From Citreimonas salinaria (lineage in GTDB: Bacteria > Pseudomonadota > Alphaproteobacteria > Rhodobacterales > Rhodobacteraceae), in contig NZ_FNPF01000019.1 of the NCBI RefSeq assembly GCF_900107235.1, forward strand, positions 1 through 64,000: a stretch of 64,000 nt of DNA. The letters are read 5' to 3'. Below the pieces are notes generated by a model, which was given only the letters and a program-made list of their open reading frames with translations, searched no databases and was not told where the DNA came from. The position numbers were made by a program, and so were the translations under genes. Positions 46,129 through 54,859 of the stretch are shown here, piece by piece. Each line of letters begins with the position of its first letter. Position 1 is the stretch's first letter.

Positions 46129-46173
46129 GATATGCTCCTGTCCATTATCCAGCTGCGCAAGCGCGGCCGAGCT

Positions 46174-46365
46174 TCACTGAGAAACGTGGTATCCTTCGTC
46201 TTCGATCGCTGTCTGGATGACCTTCGCATCGGTCGCGCTTTCCACCGATACCCGGCCCGACGCACGGTCTACCGAGATCTTCGCATCGGGGTCGAGCCCC
46301 CGGACCGCCTGTGTGACCGCCCGCTCGCAATGGCCGCAGGTCATGCCTCGAACTTGGAAATCCAA
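46174..46365 (-). CDS. copZ: CopZ-like heavy-metal-associated (HMA) protein
   Basis: 63-aa cytosolic metallochaperone with a single HMA domain: MTCGHCERAVTQAVRGLDPD holds the CxxC Cu(I) site, and the second half is VSVESATDAKVIQTAIEDEG. The start is a TTG at 46365 seven bases after AAGGAG; the internal ATG belongs to the MTCGHC motif. A CueR-like promoter (46392-46422) precedes it. It would hand Cu(I) to the CopA-type ATPase. Confidence 0.88.
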   Translation of the reverse strand: MDFQVRGMTCGHCERAVTQAVRGLDPDAKISVDRASGRVSVESATDAKVIQTAIEDEGYHVSQ

Positions 46366-46391
46366 TGTCTGTCTCCTTGTCTGATGGACCT

Positions 46392-46422
46392 GATATCGGG
46401 TCTTCCAGTGCTGGAAGGTCAA
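46392..46422 (-). promoter_or_regulatory. CueR-like promoter of the copZ gene
   Basis: Minus strand: -35 TTGACC (46417-46422), 19-bp spacer with dyad TTCCAG-CA-CTGGAA, -10 GATATC (46392-46397). The -35 and TTGACCTTCC are identical to the copA promoter, and the distance to the start codon is also about the same. A CueR/HmrR-type regulator would fit; none is encoded in the window. Confidence 0.7.
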
Positions 46423-46621
46423 GAAGCGTGCAGTTAGAAACTTGCGCCAACCTCTCTGATCTCGATCCCAACGCGGACCTGCCGGATGGCCTGCTCCCTG
46501 GCATGCAGCGCACATGCGCCGATCGACGTCGGCGAAACGGCACCTTCAACCAACGAGCAATCGGGTTCGAGGCTGAGTCAGCCTTTTCGGGCAAGGGTGG
46601 GGCGTCCGAGTCTTGCTAAGT

Positions 46622-46945
46622 TCAGCTCTCCAAGTGCTTGCGGCGCAGATCAAACTCCTCCGGTTCAATTTCGCCACGCGCGAGGCGCTCCTTGAGCACG
46701 TCCATCGCATCTCGGCGACCGGGAGCGGTCCGCTGGTCGCCGATCCAGCGGATCGCGAGGACGATCAGAGCCGCAAGCCCGCCCCAGAACAGGATCATCA
46801 TGCCGAAACCCATGAGTCCCATACCCCAGCCATTCATGTGGCCGTGGTAGTAACTGTCACCGATCGGATCGGCGAAGACCGGACCTCCGGCAGTGACCGC
46901 AGCCGACGTCAGGAAGATTATGGCAGTTGCCGCAAAGCGTCTCAT
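46622..46945 (-). CDS. SHOCT-domain membrane protein, paralogue
   Basis: 107-aa protein with a leader-like first helix (AATAIIFLTSAAVTAGGPVFA), a second helix (MGFGMMILFWGGLAALIVLA) and the SHOCT motif MDVLKERLARGEIEPEEFDL. It resembles the protein at 30510-30812 in the helix and SHOCT parts. GGGAGA six bases upstream supports the start. Stands next to the copZ-like gene. Confidence 0.85.
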   Translation of the reverse strand: MRRFAATAIIFLTSAAVTAGGPVFADPIGDSYYHGHMNGWGMGLMGFGMMILFWGGLAALIVLAIRWIGDQRTAPGRRDAMDVLKERLARGEIEPEEFDLRRKHLES

Positions 46946-47190
46946 TTCGCTCTCCCGTAAGAGGGCCTAATTGCCCCACACGGGATCGATAGCAGATGGA
47001 CGAGGCGCCGGATTTGACGCCGGTCAAACTGAGCCGAAATTCGCGGTCTTTGAAGCGCCCCTGAGCAGCGACGGCACAACAAAGCTTCAGCCGGCGCATT
47101 CGCGGCGCTCGCAGCAGTCGATGCGCGTGCGGAGCCCCGAGACCGAAGGCCGCACTTCCTGGTCCGGTGCGCATGAGCCGCTCACGGTCG

Positions 47191-47727
47191 CTATGCACAC
47201 GACCAGAAGCCGCGGTATCCGGCGGTCAGCCCTCGCTCCAGCTCGAAGACCATTTCTGCGTTGGAGCGCCATTCGGCCTCTTCGCCGAGAGGCGCAACGG
47301 CCACACGCGTGCCCTCTGCCGCGAAGACGTTGCCGCCGGTCTCGGTCTCTCCGGTTGTCTCCAGCGGCACCAACACACCGTTCAGCTTGATCGCGGCGGC
47401 GCCGCTGTCCTGCGCCGCCCACAGGATGGGGTGCTCTTCGGGCGTCCGGTTGAACGTGCAGCGGGGGCCGGGATCGAGGATCTGGTCCGCCTCCGCCTCC
47501 GGCATCGTCGATGGATCGAGCGTGGAGATCAGGGTGTTGTTCAGCGCCGCCTCGATCGTTCCGACCTCGGCGGGCGGGTCCTGATAGATGGACTGGACGA
47601 TTTCGCCTTCCGACACTTCTTCGATCAGATAACGCATCTCGGAGATTTCGCGCCGTTGCGCCACGATGATCTCGTGGGCCGGCTTCTGGACGCGCGGATC
47701 GCGGATTTGTGCGCGTTCCGAGGTCAT
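47191..47727 (-). pseudogene. DUF305-like protein, N-terminal part missing
   Basis: The frame from 47727 (MTSERAQIRDPRVQKPAHEI) continues IVAQRREISEMRYLIEEV, the second helix pair of DUF305-type proteins, then a C-terminal extension ending ELERGLTAGYRGFWSCA. The usual leader and the H-H-x-x-A-I signature helix are absent upstream. It can be read open to 47883 but that part is unrelated. Either an N-terminally truncated gene or a diverged protein with a short start. Confidence 0.5.
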
Positions 47728-48143
47728 GTTTGCAATCGCCGCGCTGCCGGCGGCCCCAGCGATCGTGCTGCGTAACCGCCACGCCCGCGAACGTCCCGCC
47801 AACGCTGCCTGATCGCAGCTTAGGCTCCAGACTTCGGTAACGGGTCCGTCCCAGTCAATGTATTTTACGCAAAAGGATTGCACCCGCCGAAGCAGGAGAG
47901 CGGCATTTTCCGGTGCTCGTCCCTGATCCCTACGCCGTCCTGTAGTGAGATCCTTTTGGGCACATGCTTCGGTCCGTGGTTAGCGCTTGGCTGCCGACAT
48001 GATGCTGGTTCGGTGCAATTCCGATGTGCCCATCTCATAGGCGTGCTTGACGGATGTCAGCAACTGTCTGGAGCACGGCATCATCGGAACCACGTCCCTG
48101 CGGGACCTCGAGGGCCTGCGATCAGGCAGGTGACGGGTACTGA

Positions 48144-49000
48144 TCAGGTCGTCGGCGCAGCCTCCATCCGGAAGGTGGTGCCATCGACCCACATGCGATG
48201 CAGGATGACAGAGATCCGGCGTGCCAACGCCACCATGGCCCTTCTCCTGCCCCGCCGTTTTGCAACTTGAGCGCCCCAGCTTCTCAGCCATGTCGCTCGG
48301 CCCCGGTTCATCATTACGGTTGCGGCCTGGCACAACGCGCGCCTCAAGCCCACGTCCCCGGCCTTGGTTATGCCGCCTGAGACATCACGTTCGCCGGACT
48401 GGTTGCGCGACGGCGTCAGGCCGACCCAAGGGCCAACGTTCTTCGAAGAGGTGAAGCGGCCCGGATCGTCGATCGCAGATCGGTAAGTCAGGGCGACAAC
48501 TGCGCCGACTCCCGGCATCGTCATCAGTCGCATGCAGACCGGGTCGTCCTGCGCCATCTGCCGAACCAGTCTTTCGAGACCTGCCAGTTCCTGGCGCAGC
48601 GAAGCCCTTGCCCGCAACATGGGAGCTGTCGCCGTCTCGAGCATGGCATTGCCGTCAGCGAGTTCTTGAATGCGGTGTTCGAACCTTCCTCGGGAGATCG
48701 CCCCGACCTTCAAACCAAAGTTCCGCAAGAGCCCGCGCAGTGACATCTCCAGTGCGATCATGTTCTGCTGGATTGCCTTCCGAGCACTCAGGAGGACGCG
48801 AACCTCCTGCGCCGAGGCTGACTTGCAGTGGACGGGGCGGAACCAGCCGAGGTGGAGCAGACGCGCAATGCCTTCGGCATCCCGGCGATCCGTCTTGATG
48901 GGCATCGCCTTCAAGGCACCCTTCACCTGGCGCGTCTCCATCAGAACGGCATCCAATCCGGCATCAATCAGCCCGCGATGCAACCACTGCGACAAGGGCC
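48144..49000 (-). mobile_element. IS110-family element fragment (transposase lacking N-terminus)
   Basis: The frame from about 49000 to 48144 matches the bulk of an IS110 transposase: GPLSQWLHRGLIDAGLDAVL, METRQVKGALKAMPIKTDRR, the C-terminal helix-hairpin motif MTMPGVGAVVALTYRSAIDD and GPWVGLTPSRNQSGERDVSG with the catalytic Ser region. The first 55-60 residues with the initial Asp/Glu of the RuvC-like site are missing. The break coincides exactly with the start of homology in the opposite-strand nuclease gene, so the element is one-ended and dead. Confidence 0.85.
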
Positions 49001-49002
49001 CG

Positions 49003-50139
49003 CGCGCCGCCTTCGAGCGCTTGGTCGTCGTCGCGATCGACGAGAAGGTGGCCGCCCTTCTGATCGCCGGCGATCTCTTCGACGGACAGGTGCGCAGCGC
49101 ACGGACCGCAGCCTTCCTTGCCGGCCAGCTCTCCCGACTCCGCGAAGCCGGCATCCTTGTTTACCTGATCAAGGGGAACCACGACGCCGAAAGCCCGGTC
49201 ACCGGTGCGGTCGACATGCCCGACAACGTCCACGTCTTCACCGCCCGCGGCGGAAAGCACCAGTTATCCGATGAAGTCTGGATCCACGGCGTGAGCTTCA
49301 AGGACCGTCACGAGCCTAACTCGCTGCTCGACAGGTTCGATGCGCCGGTGGCCGGCGCGATCAACATCGCCATGCTCCATACCTCGCTCGCTGGTGCCCC
49401 TGGGCACGATCCTTATGCGCCCTGCACCGTGGCCGAGCTTTCGGCAATGGGCTTCGATTATTGGGCGCTCGGCCATGTCCATCTGCGCCAGATCCACGCG
49501 ACAACCCCATGGATCGTCATGCCGGGCACGCCTCAGGGCCGCGACATCGGCGAGGCCGGACGCAAGAGCGCGACCATGCTCACGATCCAGGATGGCCGGA
49601 TCGAGATCGAGGAAGTGCCGACCTCGGGCGTGACCTTCGAGCATCGGACGATCGTACTCGGGGCAGACGTCGAGACCGACGACGAGATCCGCGCGGCAAT
49701 GCGGGACACGATCATGAATGCCGCGGAGGCCTGCCAGGATCCGGCGGGCGTGATCAGGCTGCACATGACGGGTGCACCCGAGCGCCATTGGCAGATCCTG
49801 CGCGATCGCGATGTCTGGACCGAGACTGCACGCGAAATTGCGCGCGAGACCGGCCGGCTCTGGCTCGACAAGCTCGTCCTCGACCTGGCCGCGCCGGACG
49901 CGGCACGCGACGCCGGGAGTGCTCTTTCCGAGCTTGGCACGCTGATGGGCGACGTGCGCGGCGAGGAAGCCTTCGCATCCGACACGGAAGCGACCCTCGG
50001 CGCGGTCCTGGGCGCCGTCCCGGCCGAAGTTCGCGCCCGTGTGGCTCCGGACGAGGAAGCAGCGCGTGCATTCGCGGCACGCTGCGCGGCAGCTGGCGCA
50101 GAGATGGTACGGGCGCGGCTCGGCGGGGTCGGACGCTGA
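49003..50139 (+). pseudogene. YhaO/SbcD-like DNA repair exonuclease, N-terminally truncated
   Basis: Metallophosphoesterase of the SbcD/Mre11 type. GDxxD is in LLIAGDLFDG, GNHD in LIKGNHDAE, and GHxH in ALGHVHLRQ. The first motif, D-x-H in FIHTADIHLDSP of relatives, is missing because homology starts only at RAAFERLVVVAIDEKVAALL. An ATG-initiated frame from 48670 reads through the antisense IS110 sequence, but that product would lack a metal ligand pair. The stop overlaps the YhaN start by one base (TGATG). Probably inactive. Confidence 0.75.
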
Positions 50140-53100
50140 TGCGTTTCAGGAAGCTCCAGGTTGAGCGCTTCGGCCATTTCACCGACCGCGAGTTCGATTT
50201 CGGCGACGGGTCGCAGGGCGATTTTCATATCATCTACGGCAGCAACGAAGCAGGAAAGACGACGACAATGGAGGCGGCGCTGCGGCTTCTATTCGGCTTC
50301 CCCCACAGCGATGCCTACGCGTTCCGCCATGCACTCGCGAACCTCCAGGTCTCGGCCGAGCTCGACATCGACGGCAAGACGGTTCGCTTCACGCGCGTGA
50401 AGAAACGCGGCAGCTCCTTGCTGGACGCGACCGGTGCCGCACTTCCCGACACCGCGCTCAACGCGCATCTCGGCGGGCTCACCGAAAAGGACTTCCGGGA
50501 CCTGCTTTGCCTTGACGACAAGACTATCGAGGAAGGCGGCGAAGCGATCATGCAGGCCAAGGGCGACATCGGCGCCCTGCTCTTCTCGGCTGCTTCAGGG
50601 CTGCCCGACCTGACTGCTGCGCTCGACCAGATGCGCAAGGAGCGCGACGATCTGTGGCGCAAGCAGGCGCAGAAGACCCGCATGGCGGAGTTGAAGTCCG
50701 AGCTCGCCGAGATCGACCGCGATCTCCGGAACGCCGACGTCACCACGAGCAAGTGGAAGACGCTCAAACAGGAGCAGCAGCGCGCTCTAAAGGCGGAGCA
50801 GGACGCGATGGCCGAAAGAAGCGGGCTCGCAAGACGCCTCGGCCGGCTGAAGGCCATGCAGAACGCGATCCCGCTCCTGCGTCGCATCGACAGCCTCGAA
50901 GCGGAGCTCGACGAGGTCTCGGATTATCCTGCCGCGCTCGACTTCGACCCCGAAAAACTCGTCGACATGATCTCCGAGGACAACGCCCAGAAACGGGAGA
51001 TTGAGCGACTGGGCAATCTAATCGACGAAACGGGCCGGACACGGGAGGGGCTATCTCGCAACACCCCGATCCTCCCGCTCTCTGCTGCACTGGATGAATG
51101 CCGCACCCTCAAGGAACGGGTCGCAACCGAACAGCACGACATAGAGCGGCGTCGTGCGGAACGTGAGGCCTGCGAGGACCGCATGCGGGCGCTCGTTCGC
51201 GACATCGGGCTCCATGAAGACGTGACACTCGAAAGCGTCGTCCTGGCTGCGCACGAGATCAACGCACTGGATGAATGCCTCTCCAGCCTGAAAGACGCGC
51301 GCAAGGAGAAAGCCTCCGCTCAACGCGAGTTGGATGGCGCCATAGAGACTGAGGCGCGCGCCCGTAAGGCGGTCCGGCAAGCCGAGGATGCGCTGCCCGC
51401 GCAAGAGGCCATCAGCGCGATACTCGAGCGCCATGATGCCTACGCTCTCGGGGTAGAGGCGGCCAAGGCCGACCAGGCGATTGCGGCGGCGCACGATGCG
51501 CTCGAGCAAGGCTTGATGGCACTGGGCATCAAGGCGCGGACGATCCAAGACCTGCCTGTCTGTCCGATGAGCGAAGCCGAGGCGCGGCGCGTCGAACAAC
51601 AGGGCGCGACGTTGGGCAAGACCGTCTCGATCCTTGAAGCGCAAATCGCGGACCTCGAGAAAGATCTTGCGCAATGCCAGGCCCGCGTCGCGGCCCTGCG
51701 CAAGCAGGATCATTCCACTGACGACACCACGGCGCGTCAGCTTCGTGCCGATCGGGACGGACACTGGTCCGCGCACAAGATCGCTCTCACAGCCGAGACC
51801 GCAGAGCTTTTCGAAAGCGCCATGCGGAGGGTGGACGATGCGCTTGACGCTACTCTGTCGCGCGCACGCGACTTGGCGCAGCTGAGCCAGGCAGAAATTG
51901 CGGACGCGGAAACGGCCGCGGCTCTCGATGTCGCTCGAGGGCAACGCGACACTGCTCTCTCGAACCTCCGGGCCCTGCTGGATGACGTGGTCGCACTGGC
52001 ACGTGCAGCTGGGATTCCCGAGCCCCGGACGATCTCCGATTGGCTCGGCTGGGTCACGAACCATGCGGTGGCGGCCAAGGCTGCAGACGCGTTCCATCAG
52101 GTCTCCAGAAAGCAGGCGCCAACGCTCGAGCGGTCCCTGGCGCTTCTGGAGGCGCTGCGGCCGCGGCTGACCGGCGGGAACCTCGACTTGCAGGCCGCCA
52201 TCGCAAGAGCCCGGGAGATCGCCGAGAACGAGGCCGCGACACGCGCAGCCCATACGACGGCGCAAGCCGAGCTCGCCACGGCCGAAGCGGAAACGAGCCG
52301 GCGCCGCGGCATGTACGAGAAGTGTGCTACGGGAGTCGCGAAGGCAAACCGCGCGTGGCGGGAAAAAGTCGTCGCCCGGTTCGGAGACACCGTCGATACA
52401 GCGGCGATGGAAAATTCCCTCGGCCTGCTGCGTGAGCTTCGTGAAGAGGGTCAGCGCCGCGCCACGGCGGCGCAGCGTGTCTCGGCCATGGAAAATGACG
52501 AGCAAGCTCTGCAGGCCCGGGTGGAGGCGCTCTGCACCGAGTACGCGCAGGAACCTACGGGCTCGCCGCTCTCCACCTTCGATGCACTCGGTGCGGCGGC
52601 CAATGCCGCGCACGCTGCGGAGGACGATTACGCGAAGCTCTCGAACATCATCGCGGAGGCCGAGGCGGCGAGGGATGTTGCGCAAGGCAAGCGCCGCGGC
52701 TTCGAGGACGATTGCCGGATCATGGCCAGCGCATTCCCGGATCATGTTGCGATCGAGACGCTGGCAGACCTTCGCCGGGAAGCACTTCTCGCTTCGCCGA
52801 TCATCACGAAACGGCGCGAGCGCGAGCAGGCCGTGGCCGAGTTGCTCCGGCACCTCTCGGTCGAGACTATTGAGGAGGCACGATCAAGCCTCGACGGCGT
52901 CGACCCCGCGGATCTCGCGGCCGACATCGAGACCGCGCAGAGTTCGGAAGAGGCGTGCGACGCCGCGGTCTCGAACGCCATCGCGGCGCGCGTTGATGCG
53001 GGTCGCGAGGTCTCGAACGTGACCGGATCGGACACGGTCGCCGCGCTCATGGAGCGCAGGAGCGCGGTGGAACTCGAGATGGAGGCAATCGTCGAGCAGT

Positions 53101-53570
53101 ACATGATCCTCGACTCGGGCATCCGCCAAGCCGATGCCGCAATTCGCCGCTACCGCGATGCCCATCGCAGCGGCATGCTCGACACGACGCAGAAGGTCTT
53201 CTCCGCGCTGACAAAAGGCGCCTACCCCAGCCTGAGCACGCAGCCGGACGGGGCCATCGAGACCCTGATCGCCATAGATGCCTATGGCGCATCGAAGCGT
53301 GCCGACGAAATGTCGAAGGGCACGCGATTCCAGCTCTACCTCGCGCTAAGGGCGGCGGCGTACGAGCAGCTGATCACCCAGGATGTACGCCTGCCATTCC
53401 TGTGCGACGATATCTTCGAGACGTTCGACGAAGACAGGACCGAGGCAGCTTGCGTGGTGCTGGACCAAATCGGGCAAGCCGGTCAGGCAATCTATCTCAC
53501 GCATCACCGCCACGTGGTCGAGATCGCCCAGCGGGTCTGCAAGGTTGAGCCCACGATCCACAGGATCTAA
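50139..53570 (+). CDS. YhaN/SbcC-like AAA ATPase
   Basis: 1143-aa protein with an ATPase head split around long coiled coils. Walker A is GSNEAGKTTTMEA near residues 32-45. Coiled-coil regions rich in Glu, Lys, Ala and Arg span roughly 180-990. The C-terminal half has the signature-like EMSKGTRFQLYLALRAAAYE and Walker B LPFLCDDIFETFDEDRT, then the switch His in YLTHHRHVVEI. In related operons it works with a YhaO-type nuclease on DNA ends. Here the partner gene directly upstream is truncated, so this gene may be an orphan. Codon coupling with the upstream frame is through TGATG. Confidence 0.9.
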   Translation: MRFRKLQVERFGHFTDREFDFGDGSQGDFHIIYGSNEAGKTTTMEAALRLLFGFPHSDAYAFRHALANLQVSAELDIDGKTVRFTRVKKRGSSLLDATGAALPDTALNAHLGGLTEKDFRDLLCLDDKTIEEGGEAIMQAKGDIGALLFSAASGLPDLTAALDQMRKERDDLWRKQAQKTRMAELKSELAEIDRDLRNADVTTSKWKTLKQEQQRALKAEQDAMAERSGLARRLGRLKAMQNAIPLLRRIDSLEAELDEVSDYPAALDFDPEKLVDMISEDNAQKREIERLGNLIDETGRTREGLSRNTPILPLSAALDECRTLKERVATEQHDIERRRAEREACEDRMRALVRDIGLHEDVTLESVVLAAHEINALDECLSSLKDARKEKASAQRELDGAIETEARARKAVRQAEDALPAQEAISAILERHDAYALGVEAAKADQAIAAAHDALEQGLMALGIKARTIQDLPVCPMSEAEARRVEQQGATLGKTVSILEAQIADLEKDLAQCQARVAALRKQDHSTDDTTARQLRADRDGHWSAHKIALTAETAELFESAMRRVDDALDATLSRARDLAQLSQAEIADAETAAALDVARGQRDTALSNLRALLDDVVALARAAGIPEPRTISDWLGWVTNHAVAAKAADAFHQVSRKQAPTLERSLALLEALRPRLTGGNLDLQAAIARAREIAENEAATRAAHTTAQAELATAEAETSRRRGMYEKCATGVAKANRAWREKVVARFGDTVDTAAMENSLGLLRELREEGQRRATAAQRVSAMENDEQALQARVEALCTEYAQEPTGSPLSTFDALGAAANAAHAAEDDYAKLSNIIAEAEAARDVAQGKRRGFEDDCRIMASAFPDHVAIETLADLRREALLASPIITKRREREQAVAELLRHLSVETIEEARSSLDGVDPADLAADIETAQSSEEACDAAVSNAIAARVDAGREVSNVTGSDTVAALMERRSAVELEMEAIVEQYMILDSGIRQADAAIRRYRDAHRSGMLDTTQKVFSALTKGAYPSLSTQPDGAIETLIAIDAYGASKRADEMSKGTRFQLYLALRAAAYEQLITQDVRLPFLCDDIFETFDEDRTEAACVVLDQIGQAGQAIYLTHHRHVVEIAQRVCKVEPTIHRI

Positions 53571-53793
53571 CGCAAAACCTACCAAAACCGGCAGAGTTTG
53601 GAAGTGGGATTGTGGAGCGCCGAAGCTGCTGATCTTAAACAGACGGCTGCAACGGCTCTAAAACGGCCGTTTTTGGAGGGCAGTCTTATGGCACTCGCAA
53701 CCCATAGAAGATGAGGGTCCTCTGGTCTGACACCTTTTCTGAAACTTGAATTGCGTCTGGTTCTCGGTGTTCTCAGATTTCAAGAGTTTCCAC

Positions 53794-54120
53794 TCAAGCG
53801 CCGCGTGGCGCCGCGAGAATGATCATTGCGCCCGTCAGGCTCACCATCGTCCCAACGAGATCCCATCGATCGGGACGGTGCCCCTCCGCCATCCACATCC
53901 AGAGCACCGATGCGGCGATGTAGACGCCGCCATAGGCCGCGAAGGCACGCCCCGCCGTGGACGTTTCGACCTGCGCGAGCAGCCATCCGAACAACGCCAA
54001 TGAGGCCATGCCGGGCAAGAGCCAAAGCGGCGAGGCGCCGAGCCGCCACCAGGCCCAGACGGCGAAGCATCCCGCGATCTCGGCGATGGCGGCCAGCGGA
54101 TAGGCGATGACGGCGCTCAA
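53794..54120 (-). CDS. YnfA family membrane protein (UPF0060)
   Basis: 108-aa inner-membrane protein with four helices. [18 protein letters not shown] and [20 protein letters not shown] are family signatures; E. coli YnfA is also 108 aa. The start is TTG at 54120, overlapping the MerR stop codon (TTGA). It is encoded after the metal regulator, in a metal-resistance module, and resembles small multidrug resistance proteins in size. Confidence 0.88.
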   Translation of the reverse strand: MSAVIAYPLAAIAEIAGCFAVWAWWRLGASPLWLLPGMASLALFGWLLAQVETSTAGRAFAAYGGVYIAASVLWMWMAEGHRPDRWDLVGTMVSLTGAMIILAAPRGA

Positions 54121-54545
54121 GTGCCGATGCTCTCGTGGTCTGTCAGGCATTCCGAGTGATCGCGCAGCACTTCGAGCACGCGGCAATCCGCCGCTCGCCC
54201 GCCGCTGCATTCCTCGATCATGCGTTCCAGCTCCAACCGCAGCAGGTCGAGCCGCGCCATGCGCTGCTCGACCTGCTTGAGCTGGCGCCGGGCAATGGCA
54301 TCCGCCTCCTCGCAGGACCGGGCGGGATGATCGCTGAGGTCGAGCAGTTCACGGATCGCATCGAGCGAGAAGCCAAGCTGCCGGGCATGACGTATGAAGG
54401 ACAGGCGGTCGAGCTCGGCATCGCCATAGCGGCGTTGGCCGCCATCGGTCCGCCCCGGTTCGGGCATCAGGCCGACCTGCTCGTAATAGCGGATGGTCTG
54501 CACCTTTGTGCCCGTCATCTTCGCCAGATAACCGATCGTCAGCAT
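54117..54545 (-). CDS. MerR-family heavy-metal regulator (CadR/PbrR/ZntR-like)
   Basis: 142-aa regulator. The winged helix-turn-helix has [20 protein letters not shown] and [20 protein letters not shown]; a dimerisation helix follows, then Cys-containing metal-binding ends ([13 protein letters not shown] with Cys, and [12 protein letters not shown] with two Cys). The Cys positions fit CadR/PbrR/ZntR better than CueR. It is divergent from the ATPase at 54860. Two operator-like dyads are in the 314-bp gap. It should activate the ATPase on Cd, Pb or Zn. Confidence 0.88.
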   Translation of the reverse strand: MLTIGYLAKMTGTKVQTIRYYEQVGLMPEPGRTDGGQRRYGDAELDRLSFIRHARQLGFSLDAIRELLDLSDHPARSCEEADAIARRQLKQVEQRMARLDLLRLELERMIEECSGGRAADCRVLEVLRDHSECLTDHESIGT

Positions 54546-54552
54546 CGTCGCC

Positions 54553-54583
54553 CTCCAGACCTATACTCTCCGTAGGTTTGGAG
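54553..54583 (-). promoter_or_regulatory. Dyad upstream of the merR-type gene
   Basis: Plus-strand arms CTCCAGACCTA (54553-54563) and TAGGTTTGGAG (54573-54583), matching in 10 of 11 positions with a 9-bp spacer. It lies eight bases from the regulator's start codon, suitable for autoregulation. Confidence 0.6.
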
Positions 54584-54793
54584 CGGCGGTTTGGCAAGCT
54601 GGTGCCGCGAGATCACGGGCCGCTTTGCTGAGTTCACGCGAACGGTCGTCCCACAGATCCCATGACCGCGGTCGGTGTAAGCCCCGGGCTGCTTGGTCAA
54701 ATCCCGTCACACGCCACCGGTAGCTATCGTTTGCATGGCGATCCTGCTGGGGATCGGCGCTGTGGCATGGCTGAACGAAGCGAGCCAAGGGGC

Positions 54794-54824
54794 TTGAAGC
54801 TACAGCAGCTGTAGGTCGTATATC
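54794..54824 (+). promoter_or_regulatory. MerR-type promoter of the ZntA-type ATPase
   Basis: -35 TTGAAG (54794-54799), 19-bp spacer CTACAGCAGCTGTAGGTCG containing the dyad CTACAG-CAG-CTGTAG, then -10 TATATC (54819-54824). Spacing and dyad are those of CadR/PbrR/ZntR promoters. The start codon of the ATPase is 35 bases further. Confidence 0.8.
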
Positions 54825-54859
54825 GGACGCCAAACGGGAATCACGGCGGGGAGAACGCC

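Noticed and set aside
48670-49002. In-frame extension of the nuclease into antisense IS110 sequence
   Set aside because: Open by chance; the residues have no nuclease similarity and would not restore the missing metal motif.
51051-52853. 600-codon minus-strand frame inside the YhaN-like gene
   Set aside because: Shadow of a GC-rich coiled-coil gene; no domain or start signal.
53660-53673. AAAACGGCCGTTTT palindrome after the YhaN-like gene
   Set aside because: Self-complementary but with no loop, so it is weak as a terminator; not listed as a feature.
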